DNA of 64,000 nt, taken from the NCBI GenBank assembly GCA_029008035.1, contig JAQXIY010000032.1:1-64000 (forward strand), read 5' to 3'. Position 1 is the first letter of the stretch, and each line of letters opens with the position of its first letter. Positions 36,971 to 45,172 of the stretch are shown one piece after another. A program made the position numbers and the translations under genes. Under the pieces are notes generated by a model. That model did no database searches. It worked only from the letters and a program-made list of their open reading frames with translations, and was not told the origin of the DNA. The DNA comes from Lachnospiraceae bacterium (GTDB lineage: Bacteria > Bacillota > Clostridia > Lachnospirales > Lachnospiraceae).

Positions 36971-37023
36971 AAAAAGAAAGGTGCTGAGCCGGTTGAAATA
37001 CATCAGCATGGCTCAGACACCTC
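36971..37023 (-). terminator. Terminator of the FGGY-kinase operon
   Basis: On the minus strand, AGGTGTCTGAGCC pairs with GGCTCAGCACCT across a 19-nt loop (one bulged base) and is followed by TTCTTTTT. It starts a few bases after the kinase stop at 37030. The rest of 36834-37029 holds only the ftsK promoter. Confidence 0.85.
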
Positions 37024-37029
37024 TATTTG

Positions 37030-38592
37030 TTATAAGGATGTATCAGAAGGATGGTATATGTCATAAAGCCTCTCATATAGACCTGAAAGCTTTCCATAAA
37101 TATTTTTAAACACATCCTCATATAATCGCTCATAAATCTTATGTTGTTCTTTGTCCGGCTGGAAAACATCTTTCTTTTGCACCATAGAATCCACAGCCTC
37201 CTGGTAGTTTTCAAACACACCTAATGCAACAAAGGCTGACATGGCACAGCCGATTCCGGTCACCTCGTAAGTCTGGGTTCTTATGGTTGGTATGCCAAAC
37301 ATATCTGCTGTAATCTGGCAAATTTCACTGCTCTGAGAACCACCGCCCCCAAGATAAATTTCCTCGAACCTGTGGCCGGAACGTCGCTCCATTAACCGCA
37401 TACCATCCAGCAAGGCAAAATTGATCCCCTCTATGATTGCACGATAAATATGAATTCTGGTGTGTTGATCAGAGAATCCTATCACTGCCCCTCGGGCTGT
37501 GGGCATTGTAATATTAGGTGTAAAATATGGCTGAAACAGTAACCCTTCGCATCCGGCCGGGATTTCTTCTAATCGTTGGTTTAGAAGTTGTTCCGCAGAA
37601 ATCCCAAGTTCTCGCGCAAGTTTAACCTCTTTCTCTGCAAATTCTTTTTTGAACCACGAAATCAGCCAATATCCCCTGAAAATTTCAATTTCCGGTGTGA
37701 AACAGCCCTTAATGATAGAATCATATGGTGGTATAAAACGCTCCGGCTCTAAATAATGGTCTATGGTAAACGTAATCGTCGCTGTGGTTCCAAGTCCGAT
37801 TGCTGCCTTTTCCCGACTGATACAACCCAGTCCGAGAATCTCACACGCCTTATCGGATCCTGCTGCGATTACTTTCATGCCCTGCGGAAGACCGGTTTCT
37901 TCCGCAGCCTGCAACGTGATAGTTCCAAGCACTTCCCCTGATTCTTTCAGAACACACAGTTTTTCTTCTTCCACGTCAAAAACGGGTCGTGTGATTGCAC
38001 CCCTTTTCTGCCATGATCGACTTTGACTGTCAAAGGGAATATGTCCCACCTGACTGGCAACGGCGTCCACCATTTGTCCTGTCAGTTTAAAGATCAGATA
38101 TCCACTCAACAAAAGATATTTATACGTTTTTTCCCAAATATCCGGCTCGTTCTGCTTTATCCAGTTGCAATGGGATTTCTGATACTGCACATTGGCAGTC
38201 TCCTCCATACCTACAGCCTTTAAAAACATTCGTGCCATCTGTGATATTTCCGGTTTTCCTTTTGCTTTTCTCTTATCAAGCCACAGAATGGCCGGTCGAA
38301 GCGGTTTCCCCTGCCGATCCACACACACCACCGTATCCCGAATCGTGGTAATTGATATGGCTTCAATCTGTTGGAAAAGCTCGGGATATTCTTTCTTTAA
38401 TTCCTGTGATGTATGACAGAGATTTTCATAATAAAAGTCTGCATCCTTCTCCGCCCAGTCCGGATGAACAGATTCATACGGACACTCATGTTTGATCTGA
38501 CTTTTTGCCAAAATCTGTCCAAACTGATTAATCAAAAGTGCTCTTGTACTCTGTGTTCCCACATCGTATGCAAGCACAATTCTGTCAGTCAT
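37030..38592 (-). CDS. FGGY-family carbohydrate kinase
   Basis: This ATP-dependent sugar or polyol kinase (520 aa) has the N-terminal phosphate loop YDVGTQSTRALL, the second domain signature AIGLGTTATITF, and the C-terminal adenosine site YLGGGGSQSSEICQI. The closest named types are xylulokinase and glycerol kinase, but specificity residues cannot be read reliably. It is the last gene of a five-gene operon (GlpA-like, FAD/NAD oxidoreductase, DUF1667, AGPS-like enzyme, kinase). A kinase beside an AGPS-like flavoenzyme recalls ygcE-ygcU of E. coli, also of unknown substrate. It ends in a terminator. Confidence 0.85.
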   Translation of the reverse strand: MTDRIVLAYDVGTQSTRALLINQFGQILAKSQIKHECPYESVHPDWAEKDADFYYENLCHTSQELKKEYPELFQQIEAISITTIRDTVVCVDRQGKPLRPAILWLDKRKAKGKPEISQMARMFLKAVGMEETANVQYQKSHCNWIKQNEPDIWEKTYKYLLLSGYLIFKLTGQMVDAVASQVGHIPFDSQSRSWQKRGAITRPVFDVEEEKLCVLKESGEVLGTITLQAAEETGLPQGMKVIAAGSDKACEILGLGCISREKAAIGLGTTATITFTIDHYLEPERFIPPYDSIIKGCFTPEIEIFRGYWLISWFKKEFAEKEVKLARELGISAEQLLNQRLEEIPAGCEGLLFQPYFTPNITMPTARGAVIGFSDQHTRIHIYRAIIEGINFALLDGMRLMERRSGHRFEEIYLGGGGSQSSEICQITADMFGIPTIRTQTYEVTGIGCAMSAFVALGVFENYQEAVDSMVQKKDVFQPDKEQHKIYERLYEDVFKNIYGKLSGLYERLYDIYHPSDTSL

Positions 38593-38613
38593 GAAAACAC
38601 CCCCCTTCCACTT

Positions 38614-40356
38614 TTAACGAATATCGTCACGCAGGAATCGTTTATCGGATTCTTCCAAATCCAGCCCTAAAGTACCACCCGGATTCATATTGTATCCCGG
38701 ATCAAAATAGGCTTTTAGTGATTTAAATACGCCATATTCCGTTCGTCCCAGCTGGCCTTCCAACCAAGGTGCAAACATTTTACCGATGCCGTGATGGTGG
38801 CTCATGGCAGCACCGGATTTCTGAATCGCATCTAAGATTGTGGCATGGTATGCCTTGAACTCCTCCGCATCCGACATTCTGGTAATAAAAATAAAATACA
38901 AATTCGCACCCTGAGGATAACAATGGGACATATGTGTTGTGACAATGGTATTTGGCAGTGCATGGCAAACCTTTCTCACTTCGCTGTGAACCTTTGCCAT
39001 ATTTGACCAATTAACCGTACACTCCAGGGTATCCGTCATAATACCGAAATCAAGTAATGTGTCTCGCAAATACGGGTCATTGAATCGTCCTTTTTCCCAG
39101 CTGGATGTCACAAAGGAAGTCAAGCTCATTCCGCCATATTTATGTGCAATCCGCTTGATATTTTTTGCCACATTCTTGGAAAAACCTTTTTCACCATCAG
39201 TGAAACCAAGGAACAGACATCTTTCCATATCTTCAAAGCCACGCATATTCAGAAGGTTCCACAAAGGGGTTTCATCTACATTATACAAGCGAAGCATCAA
39301 GTTGGTCTCCTCCGGATCGGACAGACGAAATACAGAGGAATTTCCTGCTTCACATTGCATCATTTCCCTAGCTGCTTCCCGAGCAATTTCCCAATTCTTA
39401 AATATGTAAGAAAAACGTATCCTATTCTCCGGCATGTAACGGAATACCTTTAGCGTCACTTCGGTTAAGACACCAAAAGTACCCTCACTTCCCATCATAA
39501 TTTGATTTAAATTTGGTCCGGTGGCCTCTCTCGGATAATGACTTGTTGTGACATTTCCGATTGGGGTTGCATATTTCTGGGATAATACAATATCGGTTAT
39601 ACAACCATAATAGGTGCTGTTCTGCCCGGCTCCTCTGGTCACAACCCAGCCTCCCACACTGCTATACTCAAAGGACTGCGGGAAATGTCCGCAGGTATAG
39701 GCACGTTTTGCACCAAATAGCTTCTGTGCATTGTTAAGCGTCTCCTCTAATTTCGGACCCGACATTCCACTTTGCACAGTTATGGTCTGATCAACTTCAT
39801 TAAAATTCAGCACCTTATTAAAGTTTTTGCGCATATCAAGGGATACACCGCCCTTAACCGGTTCCACGCCTCTTGTAACGCTGCTTCCGCCGCCATAGAC
39901 ATAAAGCGGTATGTTGTACTTCGTACAATATGCAACAATTTCCTCAATTTGCTCAGTAGACTCCGGATACAATACCACATCGGGCAGGCTATCAATTTGT
40001 CGTTGACGCAGTCTTGCGGCATCATATCCTGTCTTTCCGTAAGCCACGGCAAGTCGCGGGTAATCTTCTGTGGTAATATTGTCTTTCCCCACAATCTTCT
40101 CAAAAGCATCCAGATGTTCCTTTGCCAATCTGCATGGAATATCCAATTTGACCGGATCCATGCCAATGTCCCCTGTATATGATTTAAAATCATCATCCGT
40201 CATTTGGAACTTCTCTTTCATTAACTTATACAGCGATTCCTTTGGATATTTCACAAAATTCGGATCGCCCCAGCGAAAAATAGAACGATAGCTGTTCTCC
40301 GGTGCCACTTTCTTTACCCACTTTGGTTCAAATCCTTTATACGGCTTTGTGCTCAT
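38614..40356 (-). CDS. FAD-binding oxidase resembling alkyl-DHAP synthase (AGPS/YgcU type)
   Basis: This vanillyl-alcohol-oxidase-superfamily flavoprotein is 580 aa. The FAD PP-loop YVYGGGSSVTRGVEP lies at about 152-166. The second FAD block SSVGGWVVTRGAGQNSTYYG (232-251) is very like AGPS, as is MMGSEGTFGVLTEV (287-300). The C-terminal half keeps an Arg in YLRD (431), DTLECTVNW (442-450), a Tyr in ANLYFIF (487), the His triplet HHHGIGK (520-526), and FDPGYNMNPGG (551-561). These correspond, as far as I recall, to the residues AGPS needs. The enzyme could make an ether bond or oxidise a hydroxy acid or polyol. The ATG has GGAGG 8 nt upstream and overlaps DUF1667 by 20 bp. Confidence 0.82.
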   Translation of the reverse strand: MSTKPYKGFEPKWVKKVAPENSYRSIFRWGDPNFVKYPKESLYKLMKEKFQMTDDDFKSYTGDIGMDPVKLDIPCRLAKEHLDAFEKIVGKDNITTEDYPRLAVAYGKTGYDAARLRQRQIDSLPDVVLYPESTEQIEEIVAYCTKYNIPLYVYGGGSSVTRGVEPVKGGVSLDMRKNFNKVLNFNEVDQTITVQSGMSGPKLEETLNNAQKLFGAKRAYTCGHFPQSFEYSSVGGWVVTRGAGQNSTYYGCITDIVLSQKYATPIGNVTTSHYPREATGPNLNQIMMGSEGTFGVLTEVTLKVFRYMPENRIRFSYIFKNWEIAREAAREMMQCEAGNSSVFRLSDPEETNLMLRLYNVDETPLWNLLNMRGFEDMERCLFLGFTDGEKGFSKNVAKNIKRIAHKYGGMSLTSFVTSSWEKGRFNDPYLRDTLLDFGIMTDTLECTVNWSNMAKVHSEVRKVCHALPNTIVTTHMSHCYPQGANLYFIFITRMSDAEEFKAYHATILDAIQKSGAAMSHHHGIGKMFAPWLEGQLGRTEYGVFKSLKAYFDPGYNMNPGGTLGLDLEESDKRFLRDDIR

Positions 40357-40720
40357 TTTCTTGTCCTCCTTCTAAAACATTGCTGGTTACAATAATATCA
40401 ACGCCCAGGTTAAGCACATCGGGGAGCAATACCTCTCCCCTTTTTACAGGATGCTCAACCACAATTGTGTTAATCTCCTTCATCACATCAAAAATCATTT
40501 CTTTCGGTATCTCGCCCGATACACGAACCGGAATAACCGGCGTTCCCGCAAAAGCTGTCCGAACAGTGCTACAGATGGTACGCATTGGATGCTGTAATTC
40601 GGCCAAAGCAAATGTTTCGCCCCGCTTACATTTGTTTCCGCTAACCTGAATTTCTCCATCTTTTTCTTCAACCCTCAAGGTACACCCGTTCGGGCAAGTG
40701 ATACAGGTCATCTCCCTCAT
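40337..40720 (-). CDS. DUF1667 cysteine-motif protein
   Basis: The 127-residue protein opens with a CxxC-x3-C cluster (CITCPNGC, C6, C9, C13) plus CKRG (C31), suggesting a small iron-sulfur or metal site. DUF1667 proteins regularly accompany GlpA-like and FAD/NAD oxidoreductase genes in Firmicutes, as here, and are presumed to carry electrons. Translation is coupled on both sides: the start overlaps the oxidoreductase stop by 4 bp. Confidence 0.88.
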   Translation of the reverse strand: MREMTCITCPNGCTLRVEEKDGEIQVSGNKCKRGETFALAELQHPMRTICSTVRTAFAGTPVIPVRVSGEIPKEMIFDVMKEINTIVVEHPVKRGEVLLPDVLNLGVDIIVTSNVLEGGQENEHKAV

Positions 40721-41988
40721 AGCGCAGCACCTCCTTTTTGAATGGAAACTTTCACCCGGGACCCCTCCGTCAGTTGAATCTTACTCAAATCTAATTCCAG
40801 ATGTTCCATCTCCGGAGGTTTTAGATTGCTGTATTTTTTTTCGTACACCGTTTTCCCATCTACTTCCATACGAAGGGTTCCCACCGGCAATGTCTCTCTG
40901 CTTCGGAAATAAAAAACAACCTTTTCTAAGCTATCATCCAGACATAATTTCTGTGGAACAATATATTGCACCGAATCATCTGTGATCAGTTGCACCTTTT
41001 TATCTCCGGGTTGCCATGTCTTTCGGTATTCGGCCGCCGCTTTCCCGGCAAGTTCGCCACTTTCCGAAACATAATCTACCAAATCGTTCACATGTAGTGC
41101 ATTGCCACAGGAAAAGACCCCTTCCACTCCGGTCATGAATCGATTGTCGCAAACCGGTCCTTTTGTATGTGCGTCTATGGCAACGCCTAGATTTTCTGCA
41201 ATTTCATTTTCCGGAATGAGTCCCACCGACAAAATCAATGCATCGCATTCCACAATTTCTTCTGTCCCTAAAATCGGCTGCATTTTATCGTCCACTTGCG
41301 AAATTTCTACTGCTGAGAGACGTTCTTCACCAAACACCCGTGTAACCGTATGGGACAAATAAAGAGGAATCCCATAATCATCCAGGCATTGTACCAGATT
41401 ACGAGTGAGACCTGACGGTTCCGGTTTAACCTCATAGACACCCAGTACTTTCGCTCCCTCTAAGGTCAAACGCCGTGCCATAATCAACCCGATATCACCG
41501 CTACCCAAGATTACACATTTTTTGGTGGGCATTTCACCCAAAAGATTCACAAAATGCTGTGCCGTACCCGCCGTAAAAACCCCTGCCGGACGGGTTCCAT
41601 GAATAAACACCTGCTTCGCCGTCCGTTCCCTGCAACCGGTTGCAAGAATAATGGTTGCTGTTCGATACTTATGTACACCATTTTTGTTTACGGCTGTAAG
41701 CAGAAACCCATCATCTTTCTTCTGAATACCCGTCACAAATGTTTGAACTTCATAGGCAATCTCCAACTCATGAAATTCATCTTCAAAGCGCTCCACATAC
41801 TCCGGACCGGAAAGTTTTTCGCCAAAGTGAAGCAAACCAAATCCGTCATGGATACATTGTTTGAGGATTCCTCCCAATCGTTCCTCTCTCTCGATCAGAA
41901 GAACCCGGGCGTTTTCTTTTTTTGCAGAAATTGCAGCAGCAAGGCCTGCAGGCCCTCCTCCAATTACAAGAACATCATAACTGTGCAT
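40717..41988 (-). CDS. FAD/NAD(P)-dependent oxidoreductase (pyridine-nucleotide disulfide type)
   Basis: It has an FAD motif VLVIGGGPAGLAAAISAKK at the N-terminus, ATGCRERT, and a second nucleotide-binding motif VILGSGDIGLIMARRLTLEG. The late FAD block is GVEGVFSCGNALHVNDLVDYVSESG. The start at ATG 41988 forms TGATG with the previous stop and has a GGGGG-rich ribosome site, giving 423 aa. In the glp-like clusters of Firmicutes this protein passes electrons from the GlpA-type dehydrogenase to the carrier system; that is inferred here. Confidence 0.88.
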   Translation of the reverse strand: MHSYDVLVIGGGPAGLAAAISAKKENARVLLIEREERLGGILKQCIHDGFGLLHFGEKLSGPEYVERFEDEFHELEIAYEVQTFVTGIQKKDDGFLLTAVNKNGVHKYRTATIILATGCRERTAKQVFIHGTRPAGVFTAGTAQHFVNLLGEMPTKKCVILGSGDIGLIMARRLTLEGAKVLGVYEVKPEPSGLTRNLVQCLDDYGIPLYLSHTVTRVFGEERLSAVEISQVDDKMQPILGTEEIVECDALILSVGLIPENEIAENLGVAIDAHTKGPVCDNRFMTGVEGVFSCGNALHVNDLVDYVSESGELAGKAAAEYRKTWQPGDKKVQLITDDSVQYIVPQKLCLDDSLEKVVFYFRSRETLPVGTLRMEVDGKTVYEKKYSNLKPPEMEHLELDLSKIQLTEGSRVKVSIQKGGAAL

Positions 41989-43712
41989 CACTTCGCCCCC
42001 TTTGTCTTTCCATAATTAATCACAGAACCATCTCCTGCTTTTTTCACCTGTTCTATGGGTACATTCAAATATTCGCTAATGATTCGCGTGACAAGCGGCA
42101 TACAGAAACCACCTTGGCATCTTCCCATTCCGGGTCGCACACGTTTTTTGATGCCATCTACAGTTGCCACAGGTATGGGTGATTGTAATGCATCAAGGAT
42201 TTCACCCTTGCTAATTTCCTCACAGCGACATACAATCACACCGTAATCCGGATTCTCTTGAATCAGTCGATCTTTTTCCTCTTCTGAGAGATTCTTTACC
42301 CTTGGAATACCTTTTCTTACAGGCTGAAAGTCTTTGTTCATCGGGATAGGTTTGTCTTTACTTAATTCCTTCACCGCCATCTCCGCCACATCCATTGCAA
42401 CAGCCGGAGCTGTGGTAAGTCCCGGGGACTGTATGCCTGCGCAATGAATTAGATTCTTTGTTTTGCGTCCCTGTTCGATAACGAAGTCTTCCTCAAATGT
42501 GGCAGGTCTCACCCCCGCAAAATAAGTGATGATATCTCTCTTGGAAATCCCCTCTGCAGTAAGCTTCTGTTTTTCAAAAACCGCATCAATGCTAGCCTGT
42601 TCCGTGGAAAAATTCTCTTTTTCATATGTTTCCACTGCGTTCGGGCCTACCAGCAAATTGTCATGAACTGTATGTAGAATGCCCCCACCCTTCGTATGGG
42701 TTTTATTGTTGGTTAATTTCTTAAGAGTTGAAATGCTTTTCACAAGGCTTCCCGACTTCTTATCCATAATAAAATCAGTTCCCTTTCGCGGATGAATCGA
42801 GTAAAAACGGTCTCCTGCCATTTCTGCAATATCATCAGCGAATACGCCTGCCGCATTGATGACTAGCTTTGGATAGATGGTTCCCCGGTTTGTCCTGACA
42901 CTCTGAATGGTCCCTTCGGCTACCTCCATATCCAGCACTACGGTATTCAGGCTCACTTTCGCACCATTACTCACCGCATTTTCCCCATAGGCGATTGTTA
43001 ATCCATAAGGACAGACACAACCTGCACTGGGATTATAAAGGGCAAATTTAAATTCCGGATTCAAATGGGGCTCTCTTTTATGTAATTCTTTGCCTGAGAC
43101 GAGACAAGTATCCGTCACCTTACAGATATGACGTCTCTGCCAAGCATAAAGCCATACAAAAGGATATGCCCACGCATCAGTAAATCCAACATACTGTCCG
43201 CACTGCTGAAAAGGCACATCCAATTCTTTGCAAATTTGGTCATACATCTGATTGCCACGTACTACATATTTCTGTTTCAAGGTGCCACGTCCCAAATCAA
43301 CGCCCGGATGTACTTCCCCATCATTTCTTCCTGAAGCATGTATGGCAAGATCGCACTCCTTATCTACCAGCAACACATCCAGTTTCCACTTCATCAACTC
43401 TCTCGCGATACTGCAGCCGGAAATACCGCCTCCAATAATCAATACATCCGGTTTACATCCTTCTAATTCCCGGTCTTCCAACGACGGTGTTCTCATTTTG
43501 GGCACTTCCGCACCATCCAGTAATACATCATTGACCACATGAATTCCTGCATGATTCACAACACACATGTTGCAAGCCTCCAGAATGTCTTCCCAACATC
43601 TTAAATGGCCTTTCACTCGAATGCAATCTTCTTCTACAGTCGCTGTTACTTTCCCACCAAACCGTTTTTGAAGTTTCCGATTCAGTTTTTCCTCCAATAC
43701 ATCTCTCTTCAT
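41988..43712 (-). CDS. GlpA-like FAD dehydrogenase with C-terminal [2Fe-2S] domain
   Basis: The 574-residue protein has a DAO-type FAD domain (VLIIGGGISGCSIARELM, about 90-107) that continues to the ATG-type C-terminal strand CAGIQSPGLTTAPAVA. A BFD-like [2Fe-2S] domain follows, with Cys at about 495, 497, 532 and 537 (VCRCEE, GMGRCQGGFC). This is the plan of anaerobic glycerol-3-phosphate dehydrogenase. An extra N-terminal region of about 75 residues precedes the FAD domain. It leads the island operon, transcribed away from the TetR gene. Substrate unproven; a phosphorylated polyol from the kinase is a fair guess. Confidence 0.82.
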   Translation of the reverse strand: MKRDVLEEKLNRKLQKRFGGKVTATVEEDCIRVKGHLRCWEDILEACNMCVVNHAGIHVVNDVLLDGAEVPKMRTPSLEDRELEGCKPDVLIIGGGISGCSIARELMKWKLDVLLVDKECDLAIHASGRNDGEVHPGVDLGRGTLKQKYVVRGNQMYDQICKELDVPFQQCGQYVGFTDAWAYPFVWLYAWQRRHICKVTDTCLVSGKELHKREPHLNPEFKFALYNPSAGCVCPYGLTIAYGENAVSNGAKVSLNTVVLDMEVAEGTIQSVRTNRGTIYPKLVINAAGVFADDIAEMAGDRFYSIHPRKGTDFIMDKKSGSLVKSISTLKKLTNNKTHTKGGGILHTVHDNLLVGPNAVETYEKENFSTEQASIDAVFEKQKLTAEGISKRDIITYFAGVRPATFEEDFVIEQGRKTKNLIHCAGIQSPGLTTAPAVAMDVAEMAVKELSKDKPIPMNKDFQPVRKGIPRVKNLSEEEKDRLIQENPDYGVIVCRCEEISKGEILDALQSPIPVATVDGIKKRVRPGMGRCQGGFCMPLVTRIISEYLNVPIEQVKKAGDGSVINYGKTKGAK

Positions 43713-43766
43713 CTTCTCACTTCCTTTTGGGTTTTGAGTCGCCCGCTTGACCGACTTTATGATTTT

Positions 43767-43795
43767 AGATTATCAAAAAAGTATATAAAAGTCAA
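43767..43795 (-). promoter_or_regulatory. Promoter of the kinase/flavoprotein operon
   Basis: -35 TTGACT (43795-43790), spacer 17 nt, -10 TAATCT (43772-43767). The -35 is inside the palindrome at 43781-43817. Confidence 0.7.
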
Positions 43796-43817
43796 TATGA
43801 TATTCTGTTTTATAGAC
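43781..43817. promoter_or_regulatory. 37-bp palindromic operator candidate for the TetR regulator
   Basis: The site is centred on 43799. Fourteen of 18 mirrored positions pair: the inner core AATAT-G-ATATT is perfect, and the outer arms (TATAAAA with TTTTATA, plus GT/AC ends) match. It covers the -35 of the leftward operon promoter and the -35 of the rightward tetR promoter, a normal place for a repressor that also controls itself. Confidence 0.6.
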
Positions 43818-43841
43818 AATTAGCACAAAAAACGTTATACT
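43813..43841 (+). promoter_or_regulatory. Promoter of the TetR-family regulator
   Basis: -35 TAGACA (43813-43818), 17-nt spacer, -10 TATACT (43836-43841), 41 nt before the ATG. The -35 overlaps the edge of the palindrome. Confidence 0.65.
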
Positions 43842-43882
43842 ATACACGAATTTGAAAACATTTAAAATATGTGAGGGATGTT

Positions 43883-44437
43883 ATGGCTGCACCAAGAAAA
43901 GACAATGTAAAAGAATTAATCTTAACAACCACAGAACGATTGTTAGAACACAAGAAACTATCCGATATCTCCTTGGCAGAAATCGCCAGAGAGGCATCCA
44001 TTTCCAAAGGCACACTCTACTATCACTATAAAAACAAAAATGATATTTTATTTGATATTACCGATAAATACTTAGAGCAACAATACGAGGATTTGATTAC
44101 CTGGACAGAGGATGCATCCAAAGACACCTCGCTTCACCGACTGATTAAGTATGTTTTGGAACGTGACGTAGCCACTGCCAGTATGCGTCTTCATTTGTAT
44201 TACGATGCAATGATGGGTAATGAACAGATTCGTCAGAAGTTGATGAATCGCTACAGCGAATTTGCCAGTATTATCGCAAAAAAGATTGGAGAACGAACCG
44301 ACACTGTTTCACCGGAGTTTTTTGCATGGTTATTGCTTCTTCTTTCAGACGGACTTTTTATTCACAAAACTTTGGACAATCCTCAATTAGATATTGCTGA
44401 TTTTATTCAGGAAGCAGAAAAGTATCTAAGCAGGTGA
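43883..44437 (+). CDS. TetR/AcrR-family transcriptional regulator
   Basis: The 184-residue protein begins MAAPRKDNVKELIL and has a clear TetR helix-turn-helix at about residues 12-55 (LSDISLAEIAREASISKGTLYYHYKNKNDI), then an all-helical ligand domain. The ATG at 43883 has GAGGGA upstream; the GTG at 43871 is less likely. It is divergent from the flavoprotein operon and probably represses it, with a pathway intermediate as inducer. The 3' end overlaps the convergent protease gene by 12 bp. Confidence 0.9.
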   Translation: MAAPRKDNVKELILTTTERLLEHKKLSDISLAEIAREASISKGTLYYHYKNKNDILFDITDKYLEQQYEDLITWTEDASKDTSLHRLIKYVLERDVATASMRLHLYYDAMMGNEQIRQKLMNRYSEFASIIAKKIGERTDTVSPEFFAWLLLLLSDGLFIHKTLDNPQLDIADFIQEAEKYLSR

Positions 44438-45073
44438 CGTTCCCATCATGTCCTCCAGTTTTTTTATGGCATTTTCCAATCCTCCCACCTCGTCAATCAA
44501 GCCAACATCCACCGCTTCCTGTCCCACGAGAACCGTGCCCAAATCCTTTGCCATCATATTCTTTGATAGCATTAGCTCTTCAAAAACCGTTTTCTCTACT
44601 TTACAGTGCTTCACAATAAAATTCACAATGCGCTCCTGCATTTGATAAAACTGAAAATAGGTCTGAGGTGCTCCAACAACAGTACCGGACATTCTGACAG
44701 GATGCACCATCATAGTGGCTGACGGAACCAGAAAGGAGTATTTGGCAGACACCGCCAGAGGAATACCTATGGAATGACTTCCTCCAATCACCAGAGACAC
44801 TGTAGGCTTGTGCAAAGATGCCATCAATTCTGCAATGGCAAGACCACATTCCACATCCCCGCCGATGGTATTTAACACGAATAAAATGCCGTCTGTCATC
44901 TTATCGTTATCCACTTCAATTAGTTGCGGAATCAAGTGCTCATACTTTGTTGCTTTTGTATTCCCGGAGAGGACATCGTGTCCCTCGATTTCACCTATAA
45001 TAGTAACAATGCGCACCACTTTCCCACCGGCAGTTCCAAAACTTCCCTGTCCATATTCTTTTACTTCATCCAT
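44426..45073 (-). CDS. ClpP-class serine protease, TepA-like
   Basis: The 215-residue ClpP/crotonase-fold protein resembles TepA (YmfB), a ClpP relative found near ftsK/spoIIIE in Firmicutes. The serine is in GGSHSIGIPLA (about residue 95), the histidine in MMVHPVRMSG, and an Asp follows in the KNMMAKDLG stretch; the C-terminus is LVGQEAVDVGLIDEVGGL. It differs from true ClpP by lacking the usual N-terminal axial loop motif. It converges on tetR. The role in translocation or sporulation is inferred from family naming. Confidence 0.85.
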   Translation of the reverse strand: MDEVKEYGQGSFGTAGGKVVRIVTIIGEIEGHDVLSGNTKATKYEHLIPQLIEVDNDKMTDGILFVLNTIGGDVECGLAIAELMASLHKPTVSLVIGGSHSIGIPLAVSAKYSFLVPSATMMVHPVRMSGTVVGAPQTYFQFYQMQERIVNFIVKHCKVEKTVFEELMLSKNMMAKDLGTVLVGQEAVDVGLIDEVGGLENAIKKLEDMMGTSPA

Positions 45074-45115
45074 ATTTCACCTCGCACTACTTACTTTTAC
45101 CCATCTATACTCTCA

Positions 45116-45148
45116 CAACAAAAAGAGCCTCCTATTCGGAAGCTCTTT
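45116..45148 (-). terminator. Rho-independent terminator after glgA
   Basis: Minus strand AAAGAGCTTCC, loop, GGAGGCTCTTT, tail TTTTTGTTG (one mismatch in the stem). It lies 24 nt past the glgA stop. Confidence 0.8.
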
Positions 45149-45172
45149 GTAGTATATGTATTGTGTAAAAAA

